From Phytoseiulus persimilis (Eukaryota; Arthropoda; Arachnida; Mesostigmata; Phytoseiidae), in NCBI GenBank assembly GCA_037576195.1, contig CM075102.1, positions 496,001 through 560,000 on the forward strand: 64,000 nt of DNA, written 5' to 3'. The notes below the pieces were generated by a model. The model had not been told where the DNA came from. It made no database searches and worked only from the letters and a program-made list of their open reading frames with translations. The translations under genes and the position numbers were made by a program. The stretch's first letter is position 1. Each line of letters starts with the position of its first letter. This document shows positions 1 through 10,690 of the stretch, one piece after another.

Positions 1-2660
1 AATGAGCAAGTTGGGGAAAGGGGGTTGAGGGGCTCGCCAAAATATGACGAGTCATTCGCCCGTTTCATTGAACTTCGAGAGAGACTCATTGGTTCCGTTG
101 AAAATAAGTTTCAAATTCGCTCTAAATCTAGTCGTAAGAGGCTTATCAAGAACATCATCTTTTGGCTGGGAACGAGAGCCTGAGAATGGTTCTTGCATGG
201 CTCCTACAGCTCTCGAGATGTGTTCCATATCCTACGATTCCGTGAACAATGTCTCTGCAGTGCAGTAGAATGGTCGTATTAGATCCCGGGTGTCTCCGAT
301 GATGCTCGTTCCGAGATTCTGAAGGAGCCTTTCCGATTGGCTTGCTGGTCATGTTTCTTGATGTAGGGAAATGAGAATATTTCTCCCCCGTTGGCGTTTC
401 ATTTGAATAGACTTCCGACTTCTGCTTCAAGGAAATTTCGGCTCCGGAATTCCCGGCCCCGTATTTTGCGGCCCTGGATGGCAGCGCTGAATCAGGCATG
501 ACTCTTTGGATGGAGTCCATGTTTGAACAGGAGTTCCCCATAGTTTCATGTGAGCGCGAGCTGTGGAGAAGAGCCTGATCCCGATTCGGACGCGGTCCCG
601 TCCGTCTGATTGGCTCGACCTATCTGAAGTAAACAACTCCGGTGAGGGATCGGGTAATGATATTTTTTGGAGAAATATCATTCCCAGTTAAACCCCGGTA
701 TGTCGCTTCCAAACAGATGGTAGCAGAATTTCGTATTCTGTTGCGAGTGAATCTCATTTGTCAGGTTGAACGTTGTGAATCACCAAACTTGGGATCCCCG
801 CGGCCTTTCCTGAAAAACACGCTGAATGGGAATATCACCTGTCGTTTTGAGCCAACCAAGCGGAAAGGATGGGGTGATTCTCAGAGCGGCACGATCGTAC
901 CAGAAAGTCACAGATCCGATCCGGAGGCGAAAATACACGAGAAGCCAGCTGAAGGCTGCCATGGAGGACGTGTAAACACTCAAAGTTCCAATCAAGACTG
1001 TCGCCGCTAAGTAGAGTGTTCCGTACACAACTTCCGTGGAGGGTTTCCTCGGTTCCTAATTGGGAAATCCAGTATTTGGTTGGAAATCTCGGGGCCGAAA
1101 ATTTTGGGCACTGAGAAGTTTTGGAGCCGAAACTTCTCGAAGTCGAATAAGATGATCCCAGTTATCACGGTTTTCGTTGTGACTAGATCTCTTTGCAATT
1201 GACGGGTAGTCTCCCTCTGCGATGACAGACAATATTTCGGCTTCAGTTCATCCTGATATCGGGCGATGGAAGTCAAACTCGGGTGTATTACAGCCCAACG
1301 CAATCGAAAACTCGCCCGATTCTTCAGCGGTGGCTCAGGAGTGTGGTCGACGATGGCAGCGCGGGACCACTCGTCGAGCATCATTTGGAAGAACATGTCA
1401 CTGACGGGCCGTGGGTTCGGTCCGCAGAGAACAACGTTCTTCGACTTCGAATCGTCGAATTGGTCGTGGGACAGTCATCCGGCTACCAACGGCTGCTTAT
1501 TGGAGACAGACCTCCCAGAGCTGCCTCATAGAATCAGAGGATCTACGTTGAGTGCATGCCTAATTCGCAGTGGAAGAGTGGAAGACAGTGTGGATTACAC
1601 CGGGCTTAGTGGCAAACTTTTAGCAGAGAAATGAGGGGCACCTCAGGCCCCGATGTGCCAATAGGCACAGCGAGGCTATAATTAGGTCATGGAGAACATT
1701 TTTGCACCTCATTTTTGGCGCATCAGTCGACGACGACGATTTCTATCCAAACAGAGCCCACGGGATACAAAAAAAACTTCCGGCAGCCGGACCCCTCTTT
1801 AGCCCGGATACACAGCCGCTCTTGCTGAAAGAGTTCGTCACCCATGAGTCGGATCGGCTTCAGAGTAATTCGCATCGAAGGTTCTCAAGCAGGTCGTGTT
1901 CGATGATGCAATAGCTCTGTCTCAGCCCAATATAGATTCGCAATATGCGAATGACGGCATTTTTCGTCCTTTCGACTTTCAGACCTTATCGCACTTACAA
2001 TTTTGACTCGCCTTGAGCAGTCAACTGACTTTTTTCTGAAAATCCTCAGTTCGTGTAGATTTGCCGCATTCCTGGCCCGAGGTTTTGCTCAAGGTGTGCT
2101 CGCTCTCGTTTCTGAGCGAATCGAATTGACATGAAATTCACTACTCCTCCATCCCGCTGCCCGTCAAGAAGTTCTCCCGAGACACCTCTGCTCGAGCCCT
2201 AGCGTTTCTTACCCCGCCACCTCATTTCGGCAAGACGTTGCTTCAAAGTATCGTCGCCGCTACGAACCGAGAAGTTTGACTGAGCTCCGCCGTAGTCTCC
2301 ATTGGTGGTGCGCTGGCTCAAGCAGCGACTTGCAACGTCACCTCTCGATGCGCCCACGAGCTTGCTTGCTCGCTCGCGGCTGGTTGAAGGCATTTGCGAA
2401 GAATAATTTGAAGAGAACTGCTATGGGCACCGTGTCCACCGACCCTTGAAAGCCCCGTACGCGTTTCAAGCTCCTTGGCACCCACAGCTTCCCAGTGTGG
2501 TTCTGGATTTTCCAGAAAATGTTGCATCACGATGAACTCAGATCCGCCGCTGTCATCAGACAGCGCGTGTAAGCTGAAGTTCAGCGCGGCAGCGCCTAAA
2601 CTATCCTGAGCTTCTCGACGAGCTCTTCTACCGCCGCTGGATACATTCGCATCAAAATAT
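1..2660. other. No confident gene
   Basis: I see no convincing gene here. On the minus strand around 785-1045 a frame reads as one or two hydrophobic helices after an AG that could be a splice acceptor. It could be an exon of a membrane protein, but it is no longer than chance frames and has no family signature. On the plus strand, frames of about 80-120 codons around 1280-1630 overlap in two phases and cannot be told apart. The rest, including 1640-2660, shows nothing recognisable. Confidence 0.4.
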
Positions 2661-2830
2661 CGCAGATAACGGGAGAAACCGCATCAGAACAGATCGCAAT
2701 CTGCCGACTTCGTTATCTGATGAGCTCGTTATCTGAAAATTTCGTTAACTGATGCGGTTTCGAAAGAAAAATCAAGAGAGACGAAGTAGAAGATGGTTGA
2801 TTCGTTAGCTGCGGGGTTTCAGCGTAAAAT
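2661..2830. repeat. Repeats of a CGTTATCTGATG-like word with inverted arms
   Basis: The word CGTTATCTGATG and variants (CGTTATCTGAAA, CGTTAACTGATG, CGTTAGCTGCGG) recur between about 2710 and 2815, and the reverse complement CAGATAACG lies at about 2663. A 13-bp perfect inverted repeat, GAAACCGCATCAG at 2675-2687 against CTGATGCGGTTTC at 2749-2761, brackets part of it. This could be a small foldback element or a decayed minisatellite. No terminal repeats or target-site duplication are evident. Confidence 0.6.
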
Positions 2831-2950
2831 TCAGTTATGCATCATCAATGATTGATAATCATGATGATGAATATGCATAATGAAGATAATGATCATTGAT
2901 CATCTGAGTGATGATCATGGATGCTCTGATGATGATTATAGATAAGCATG
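2831..2950. repeat. ATGATC/GATGAT-rich simple sequence
   Basis: A run of imperfect ATGAT and GATCAT words, partly self-complementary (ATGATCATTGATCAT). It looks like degenerate microsatellite. It lies directly after the inverted-repeat patch, so the two may be one low-complexity locus. Confidence 0.6.
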
Positions 2951-4137
2951 AAAACGATAATTATTCGCGAAAGAATAGTTATCATTGTGCCAAATTCTGT
3001 TCCTGAGGAACCTTACATAAGGAAATCCGAGCAGGTCACCCATAGTATTCGCTGGAGGGCTGGATATTTCAAATTCGATTGTACCATCCATCCAACGGCC
3101 TTGCTCCGGATCTTCGGAATTGTCGGGGTCTCGATGGGGGTCCCACTGGGTTCGGATGACATCCCGGACGGCACAGCGCTGCTTTCTCCGCGTTTCGCAC
3201 CGCTGATATTTTCCCCGTCGAGTCACTCCTCTCTCTTCATTCAGAATTCAGTTACGGTCCTGTGCGATCTCGAAACCATAGGGGATTCAGGGTGATTTTG
3301 GTGTCACAAGAAGCACAAGTGCTCTTTAGAGAGTTTACGCCTGAGCGGTCAAACATATCCCTCACACTCTACCTCCAACCCAATAATTCATCCTCATTCC
3401 CCAACAGAGATTCGAGGAAGGCCTTCGGTTTGGTCCACTGTGGATAACGTTGTCAAGTAACACATTCGATGGACTGAATGGCTCGGAGTCTTAGGAAGTC
3501 GCGAGGTCTGGGGAGCCGATATGGTTTCCATTGCTTTTCCGAAGTTTCTGCATTCCTGTTAATGGGGCGGGAAGCGGCAAGACGAACGAATTACTCATGT
3601 TCCCCAGGTGGGAATGAATTTCTTCGCGGACGAGCTCATGCTCTCCACCCCACGGGTGTCAAACAAATACGTTTTGTGAAACGCTAGCGATGAGGTGTTC
3701 AAAGTGGAACGGAGCGATGTCTGTTGATCACGAGCAAACTTTTTGATGAACCTCTCGTGTTCTCTCGGTGGATGGCGTGTATTCAGGGACGCTACCGGCA
3801 CCGGTAGTCGATACAGACTCAGAGACTCCGGCTCGATTTAGGTTGAGCACATCGATGCTCAGAACAAAATAACAGGTGGAGCTTTTCACTCGCCTTCCTT
3901 GACTCGTTAGAACTCCATCGTTAGTCTGATTCCCTATGACTGGTTTTGTGAACTCTACCGGCGTGTTTGAGACTTCTCATTTGATTTGACTGCCGAGGAG
4001 TGTACCTCCCGGACGATAAGCTGCCGGCAGACATGGTCGTCCTCGCCTAACGTCGGCTGCCGGTGAGTTCCAGTCCTCGACCGTGACGGCCGGAGCGATC
4101 TCGGATCTTGCCACCCCCTACGTCCATTATATGATCA
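2951..4137. other. No confident gene
   Basis: Only short frames (at most 115 codons) occur on both strands, none with a recognisable motif. The stretch separates the repeat patch from the 404-codon minus-strand frame. Its 3' untranslated region, if that frame is a gene, would lie around 3800-4137, but I see no clear poly(A) signal. Confidence 0.4.
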
Positions 4138-5352
4138 CTATTTCAGTTGCAGCGCAGAATGGCTTGCTTCGTCGAGGGTCCGGCCGCAGTCGTCTCCGAT
4201 GATTCCGCGCCACAGCTCCTCCAAGCTAGCAGCCACAGTCTCAGCTTTCATGGATTTCAGAGCGATTCCAATAGCCTTCGAACAGGACTCCACTGTCAAC
4301 TGCATAGTAATCCAGCCTCTATTATTGCGCACGCAGTGCACCGGGAGGAGATCTTGTTGTTGAGGGCTCTCAAGTTCTTCGTTCTGTGAATCAGCCTGGG
4401 CTCGAGAAGGGACCCGGCAGCATTCCCATACATGATGGTGGTGACACGATCCCTGGAGGTTTGAAGCCTCTGGCCTCAGATCCGTTTCTGGAGATTTAAG
4501 TCGGAGAGGGCATTCTCTTTCGGAACCCGTGTTGTCCATATTGGAAACTTGTTGCGAGCGGTACTCGCCTTCCTTCATTTTTGCCGAAAATGTGTTGACG
4601 ACAAACTCCTCCGCTGCGAGCTCATCCGCGGAGGCTCCTCCTCCTTGTAACTTGACATTTTTCAAATGATAACTTTCAGGAATCGGTCGAGCCAGGCTCT
4701 GCTCGCAGAAAACTCTGAGCGTCGAGGCGGACCTGAATGCACTTTCAACCAATCGATCCAGCTTTCTCAAATAGTTCATTCCAGGTGAGAAAACAGGATG
4801 GAGAACTTGAAACGAAGTTCTCATTTGCGGAGAAGCCGCATCTCGATTATTGATTCTCGATACGATCGATGTGTTCGTCGTAGTTTTCTCCGACAGATGG
4901 CCTCCTTTCAGTTTCGATGACCCATTCGAGAAAACCGCGACAGAGTGGAGCCGCAATGATCGAATCTCCAAGTAGCGAGGGAAGACTGTATTATGAAATA
5001 CAGAACACGGAGCTCTCGGGGGACGGATGTCTACAGAATAATGACTGCGAGTGATCTCCCTGATTTCCCGAGCGAGATTTGATCTGAACGACTCACGTGG
5101 CATTGAGATCTCCGAGATTCTACGTTCCATTGATCGTTTAGGGAGATTTCTCAGCTCCGAGCATTTCATCACCGGTTGCGAGCGGTTCCCGGAGAGCCCG
5201 AGCGTAGAGACGCTTCCTCCACTTGATTCTGTCCTGACACAGATAGCTAGGAATGATCGAGGGGCAATCATGCTTCTCCAATCTCCCGTATTTCCAGCGA
5301 GATGGGGAAATTTCTGGGGCCACGGGCTACGACAGCGGCCCCAGTGGCACAC
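4138..5352 (-). CDS. Unrecognised 404-codon open frame
   Basis: This is the longest open frame in the window and far longer than chance would give at this composition, so it is probably protein-coding, as one large exon or a single-exon gene. The first codon of the frame is GTG. In-frame ATGs follow at about residues 28 and 62, and either could be the start if this is a complete gene. The protein is Ser/Arg-rich with no signal peptide or membrane segment. It contains a short His run (four His) about two thirds along. It ends in a helix-like stretch with Cys and acidic/amphipathic residues (SLEELWRGIIGDD) before a TAG. I recognise no domain. The upstream end overlaps a plus-strand frame at 5302-5664, so one of the two calls is wrong in the overlap. 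It could also be an internal or last exon whose upstream exons lie above 5352. Confidence 0.5.
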   Translation of the reverse strand: MCHWGRCRSPWPQKFPHLAGNTGDWRSMIAPRSFLAICVRTESSGGSVSTLGLSGNRSQPVMKCSELRNLPKRSMERRISEISMPRESFRSNLAREIREITRSHYSVDIRPPRAPCSVFHNTVFPRYLEIRSLRLHSVAVFSNGSSKLKGGHLSEKTTTNTSIVSRINNRDAASPQMRTSFQVLHPVFSPGMNYLRKLDRLVESAFRSASTLRVFCEQSLARPIPESYHLKNVKLQGGGASADELAAEEFVVNTFSAKMKEGEYRSQQVSNMDNTGSERECPLRLKSPETDLRPEASNLQGSCHHHHVWECCRVPSRAQADSQNEELESPQQQDLLPVHCVRNNRGWITMQLTVESCSKAIGIALKSMKAETVAASLEELWRGIIGDDCGRTLDEASHSALQLK

Positions 5353-5664
5353 CTCCTGCAGAGCGGGCCGTTCCCCCTCAGTCCGCCTGTTACCGGATTT
5401 CTCACCCTAGTCTCTCTAGTTTTGCTTATCAGCTTCCCTTGTTCGGCCAGCCAGACTCAATGTCAGTGTTTGGAACCTGTAGACACGTCTGGATTCATGA
5501 CCCCGAAAGCTACCGAAATCCAGGCTCCGTCCAAGCACAGAACACTACATGAATCCGAGAGTATGAGGCAACTCGCAGAGTGCTGCCAACAGCTCTCGAC
5601 GAGAGTGGGCCCACATACTGCTGCCCAGAAGGTCTTCGGAAGTCGCCTGATTTCTATCTTGATC
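5302..5664 (+). CDS. Possible first exon with signal-anchor-like segment
   Basis: The frame starts with ATG and has a hydrophobic stretch (TLVSLVLLISF) at about residues 34-44, ending in small residues like a signal peptidase site. After it come Cys pairs (QCQC and ECC). It stops being readable just after a strong donor, GTGAGT at 5665, so it could be a spliced first exon of a secreted protein. The hydrophobic core starts unusually far from the Met. I recognise no family and did not find the next exon. It overlaps the minus-strand 404-codon frame by about 50 bp. Confidence 0.25.
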
Positions 5665-6584
5665 GTGAGTCCCTCTGCGAATCCTGGTCGATGTATTTAT
5701 TGATCCCGTCGATGATTAGATGCTCGAGAGGCTCGCTGATGATGAAGTCTTGGCCCATTGACGGTTATCTTCTCTCTGAGGACTCTTGAAATGAGCTGTG
5801 AGATTGAAAACGCAACATACTGACTGCAAATCAGAATCGATCTCTACATTCTACCAATGGAATGACCCGCTTCCTGAGAATCGGGGATAGTCTTCAGTTG
5901 GTTCATCAATGGGATTGGGAACCTACAGGCTCTCGAATCGTCATTCCTCAACGGACTTCTTGTTTTCAAAATGGGTTTGATTCGTCGCACCCCGCCCAAT
6001 GTGCACCCACCGGCGCGTGGATCCAGCTCAAAGAACTTGAAGATAATTCACGCTCCGCTCCTTCTCGTTTCGGTCTCTTCGCAGAGCCGCCCGTGGCTCA
6101 CCTAGGCGGCCGATTTCAAGGGTCCTTACGGCAGAAAGAGGGCTCATTTTCAAGCAAGTTATACGAAAACTTGTTGGTTCTCAGATATTTCCAGCTGGTC
6201 CTCGTTTGAGGCGAGGTGAGCACAGAGAAAAACGTTACATGTACGTCGGAAGCATTGCAGTCATGGATCTCGAAAGCTGGCCGAGAGGCGTTTCGAGCAC
6301 GATGTCGATTGTAGGCATCGATACCAAGGTATGGAACAGAACCGAAATCCTGGAAAAGTGGTACACGTGCGGAAATATCGGAGCTATATACACAGAGAGC
6401 GGAGAACCATGCATGAGCGTCTCCAATTGGCTGATGAGGAAGCGGAAGAAACACAGGAGATCAACGGGAAGCGAAATAATGTCGTGGAAACGAAGTCTGG
6501 AGTTCTACCGGCAAGGAGAAACGTGGCTCGTGGTGAAATCCTTCTCTACGGAGAGCCGACGCTGTCCTGACCCTGGCAAGAGCC
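5665..6584. other. No confident gene
   Basis: Frames of about 110-127 codons lie on both strands at 5862-6589 with no consistent splice joins. The plus-strand frame at 6206-6589 leads into the LINE-like scrap at 6585 and may be older retroelement sequence, but no RT motif is visible in it. Confidence 0.35.
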
Positions 6585-6716
6585 GATAAACCACCCGGAC
6601 CAGACTATGGTGAGCAGAACAAACTCAATGGAAATGATGAGAAACGCATTCGCCATCGATGCAGTATGTATGAAGAAGCCGTGAGACACGTGATTCACGA
6701 TTGCAACGACGCATAA
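6585..6716 (+). pseudogene. Possible LINE C-terminal zinc-knuckle scrap
   Basis: A 43-codon frame ends in a stretch of the form Cys-x-x-x-Glu-Glu-Ala-Val-Arg-His-Val-Ile-x-x-Cys. That resembles the Cys/His knuckle after the reverse transcriptase of many non-LTR retrotransposons, where an EE.V.HV...C core is common. One of the usual Cys residues is replaced and no RT sequence is readable just upstream, so this would be a decayed fragment. The match is short and could be chance. Confidence 0.3.
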
Positions 6717-9700
6717 TACACAGATGAGGATTTCTTACTCCCAGACGCACCCGGCAGGAAGTCAGAGACCTCTCGATCGTGTCACGAACAGAAAAAAACG
6801 TTGGGAGGGTGGGAGAAAAGAACCAATGATCTGCCGAATGAGGTTCCTTATATGAAACGGAGATTGGCGATACATCTAACATGGATGTATGAACTATACC
6901 TGGATCAATGAATACCATACCATTCATTGCACCGGTTGATGGTAGTCAATGAATAATGTCGAAAATCCTAGGTTCTACCAATCCACGATAATGATTCTCA
7001 CACCCCCCGAACATGCTCTGACAGCTTCCGGTGACTCGATTAGAATCCCCGACCCCAAGAACTTTCTCAATCTTGGAGCCTCCGCAAACTTGAGGAGCTT
7101 TTGTTCGCTCATGAAACTTGTTAAGTCTTCTCCCGGAGGCTATGGACTGGCCCGGTATCCGCTCAGGGGACAGCGTTTGTGAGAGCGTTGGAGTGATTGG
7201 AAACTACAGGTGTAGCTCGAATGTTCTTATTTCGGCGGAGCACAGTGCGGACGCTTAACAAGATTGACACAGAGGAGCCTGTTTGCTGTGCTAGTGGTTG
7301 GACATGCAGAGCTCTTCCTGTTTCAAATTCACAGCAATCTGACAAGTTCGGCAGAGATCTCCGAGATTCACCGCGTAGGACGTCACATTGGTTCTCCTAG
7401 GGAACCAAGGTTTGGGAGGCGTGATCCTCCCTGAGTGCAACAACCTTGAAAGAGTCGGAACTGATCCAAAGGGAATCTGGAGAGTCGGAGCTCTCTCCAA
7501 ATAGCCAGCGCTTCCCTCGAGCGCGGCGAAGGAAGCCGCTATTCGTGGACACTTCTGAATGTTTAAGACTTGGAATAGAATGATGGAGTGTCCGAGTGAC
7601 GTAAAAGGCTTCGTTTTTCTGCAAGCAAATGATGAACGAGAAACGTCAGGCTCCCGGATTCTGACCGTAGTTCTGTATTGGCGGTGACTCGGCCCAGTGA
7701 CCGAGACATTGCGAGGATTCGTCTAATTCCAGGAAGTTCTTCCGCATTGGATAGCATATGGATTCGGTCACATTCTCGCGACACCTGCTTTCAACCTCGC
7801 TTCCGTTAAACTATCGGTGTCAATATGAACAGATAACGCCATCACGGAAGTTCCCGAAAGATGGCCTTTGTGTCGGATCATGGCGCGGGGGTCGAAGTCA
7901 TCGAGCAAATCTCGCTCCGAATATAGATCCAGGGAAAAATAATCTCGTAACGATGAGGATAGGTTTGACCTCGACTCCGGACGCGATCTCAAAGAGCAGA
8001 ATGGATGGTCCCAGAGTACTTTCGAAGGCAGACATTGACTGGTCCGGAGGAAGCAATTCTTCACGGTTGATCCGTTGTGCCCTCTGTGGGTTGAGATCAG
8101 GAGGAGCTCATCATACACATGTTCGAAAGGGGTCGAACGCGCCAGTCTTCAAAGAGGAATGGTGTGAGGAAGAGAAAAGGGAGCTCCCCTCCCCCTCTGA
8201 CTGCCTAATGCACGAAGCTGAACATATGCCTCGATGATATTTGAGGATCTGAATATGTATCTGCTACTTGGAACGAGTGAATAGAACTCGGAAGAAGGCC
8301 ATATCCTGTGGGTGTCCACATTGACATTCTTCTGTCTCATTCATCGATTGCTCTAAGTTGTCTTTGGCTACCAGCTGAGGATACCGAGCGGAGCGGTTCC
8401 CGTTCCACGTGAAGCGGATTTCAAACAGTCGGGCGAGTCCGCAGCCCTGCCTTCAAGAGGTCGCTCACCACCAAGGCCTTGGAATAATTGATATGAGTCG
8501 CCATACTCTCCTCTGCTTCGTCTCCCTGTCGAACCTCTCAGCCAGCTTCAGAGCTCACTGAGTTTTCCACTCGATTCGTCTGAATGAAGAGAGCAATATC
8601 CTGAGTTCGGCGGGAAGACGCTTCCAACGCGACTCTGATCGTTCGCGCCAACGCCACGTCCAGGCGGCCCCATCGGCTCACCAACAACAACCCCAGCGGG
8701 CAGGTTCGCGCTCGAAGGTAGCGGGGAGCTCAGCGCATGCGCCAGCGAGTGTCAGAGCATTGAGCGCTTTCTCCCTGTGACTCTCCACCAAGCGGCCAAG
8801 CCAACGACCCCAGCACCGATAGCACTCGCCTTGAAGTTGAAATCTAGTTCATAACATGAACTTCAAATCTTCAAGCTCGCAATCGTAGAGGACATGGTTC
8901 CCTGACGAAAAGGTGGTGAGTTTCCGGAACTCAACTCTCGGTAAGTCGGAATCTCATCATATCCGTGTATAGTGGCAGAAGGATTGCTGTCGGTTCCGAC
9001 TCAGTCGTTTGAACTTGCTCAACTCGAAACTCCCCGAAAGTGCACGTTCGCAAGCTGACAGCCAGCCAGTCGTCAACAATCTCTGAAGTTCCCACTGAAG
9101 TTCGAGGCTCTGTTCAGTCAAGGACCAAATGAATCAAAACATTGCGGCTTGATCAGTGCCAAAATCGTCATCAACACAAATCGTGCAAAAGAAAACTCGG
9201 TACCTCGTTTGCGTTATTTTTTCTCATCCGCGATCCATACCTTGGTAATTGGGGTCACAGCGAATAAAGGCGATTACCTGCCGCCTGTGCGAGAGAGTGA
9301 AAGTTTTCGAACCCCACCGACATCTTTGATGCTACATTCAAGAATGCAATGTAACAGAGCTGACTCGATCACGTGGAACTTGTCCGATGACTCTATCAGT
9401 AGAAGCTCGTCATCGTTTGAGTGAAGTTCGTTAACTTCTCACGCTCGATCGATAGATTCCGCTCGGAGGTGTGAGACTAGCGTGAGTATTTGTGTATTTC
9501 AATATGGCGGCCGCGGTGCTCGTAAGGGACCATGTCGGCCATAACAAGCTGAGCGCTTCATTGAGACCGGCGTGGACGCGACACTTTCCGTTGCTCTTTT
9601 GTGGCATCGATGGAATACAGTTCCTTGACCGCCTCTGAGTGCTCGAAATACATCTCGCAATGCTCTTTGAAAATGACGAACGTCAATGACAGCAGTCTCA

Positions 9701-10050
9701 GCGATTTCCGCAAGGGGGTACCCTTGCAACCACGAGTGTCCGATTCTCGACAGGGCAAGCGGAGAAGTCTGTCGGAACTTCATTCCCGCGTCGCACCAAT
9801 CCTGTGGTTGGAAAGTATGAGGAACATCATGTCAGCGGGTCGGCTGACTACCTGAAAATAATCTGCCCGACGGAATTCTGGGAAACTGCGCCAGCCGATT
9901 ACTTAACACGTAAGCTGCGGGCGACTTTGAACTGGCTGACAGCACGATTGTCGCCTCATGGAAAAGTGTAGTTCATTCTTCTCCTTCCTTCGTGAACCCT
10001 CTCCTCTTTTGCGTCGTCTATCGGCGGCTCAGTTGAGGGCTTTCGCCGCG
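6717..10050. other. No confident gene
   Basis: A plus-strand frame of 159 codons from an ATG at 7758 faces a 116-codon minus-strand frame over the same bases. Neither shows a domain, and both lengths are within chance. The part from 8340 to 9140 has no frame over 60 codons. It is GC-richer with CG-containing words and looks like promoter or untranslated sequence, possibly distal upstream DNA of the Spaetzle-like gene. Between 9150 and 9860 there are only short frames. Confidence 0.4.
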
Positions 10051-10068
10051 GGAAACGGAGCCGTTTCC
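10051..10068. promoter_or_regulatory. Palindrome 53 bp upstream of the Spaetzle-like start
   Basis: GGAAACGG-AG-CCGTTTCC is a perfect 8-bp-arm palindrome. It is preceded by a G, giving GGGAAAC, which resembles a half-site of Rel/kappaB motifs. It ends 52 bp before the ATG of the Spaetzle-like gene, where core promoter or 5' UTR would be. The palindrome is seen directly. Regulation by a Rel protein is only a suggestion from the Toll-pathway context. Confidence 0.3.
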
Positions 10069-10120
10069 TGATTCGCGCACAGCTGGGTTTCGGACCAACC
10101 ATCGGAGCTTTCATGGAAGG

Positions 10121-10690
10121 ATGTTCTTCATACTGGCTCTGATATTCCCAATAAACAGTTCGCTCGCTCAGTTTAGTTTCGATTTGGGAAGTGCCCTTGA
10201 GAAGCGGTCGCTGCCGCTTCCGACCAAGTCGCCATGCGCTAACGACACGAACTATTGTGAGGGTGGTCTAGACGATCCCGCCGTCGTGAACTCGGTGACT
10301 GAACATTGGGATTCGATCAAAGTTTTCAACCAGATAAACTCGGGCTCGAGCTCGGGCCTGGAGAGCCGTCGGACCGTTTTTTCGCAGGACGGAGCCGTGT
10401 GCACGATACGGAAGTTTCGGATTCGGCCGACGGCTGCAATGACGGCGGACACAAACGTTTTCCGGAAGATCCTCAACACCGCCGAGTTCGCCCAGTATTC
10501 TCAGATCGAACGGTGTCAGACGTCCGGGAGTGAGTGCTCGAACGTCTACCCAACACGCGGCTACCGATCCACCTGCCGACAAGTTTACACGACGAAACGT
10601 TTTCTCACCCGGGACGAGAGAACGGGAAAACCCGAAGTCGCTGAGTTCCTCTTGGAATCCGGCTGTGCGTGTCATCTCGAGTTTGAATAG
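10121..10690 (+). CDS. Spaetzle-like secreted cystine-knot protein (Toll ligand family)
   Basis: This 189-residue intronless frame encodes a probable secreted ligand of Toll-type receptors. Residues 1-17 form a signal peptide (MFFILALIFPINSSLAQ). A Lys-Arg at 28-29 and an Arg-Arg at 83-84 are possible processing sites. The N-terminal pair Cys39/Cys46 in a P.C....YCE context matches the motif found before Spaetzle domains. The C-terminal part fits the Spaetzle/neurotrophin-like knot, with cysteines at 94, 132, 139, 152, 182 and 184 and the family patterns VCTIRKF, Q.ERC, YRSTCRQ.Y..KR and a final CxCH. Known Spaetzle proteins usually end in CCxCH. Here the first of those Cys is Gly, so the cysteine normally left for cross-linking protomers may be absent. 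Which spz paralogue this is cannot be decided. Signal peptide and stop are both inside the frame, so it looks complete. Confidence 0.85.
   Translation: MFFILALIFPINSSLAQFSFDLGSALEKRSLPLPTKSPCANDTNYCEGGLDDPAVVNSVTEHWDSIKVFNQINSGSSSGLESRRTVFSQDGAVCTIRKFRIRPTAAMTADTNVFRKILNTAEFAQYSQIERCQTSGSECSNVYPTRGYRSTCRQVYTTKRFLTRDERTGKPEVAEFLLESGCACHLEFE

Noticed and set aside
7758-8237. 159-codon plus-strand frame from an ATG
   Set aside because: Open on both strands, no motif, no splice support, and within chance length.
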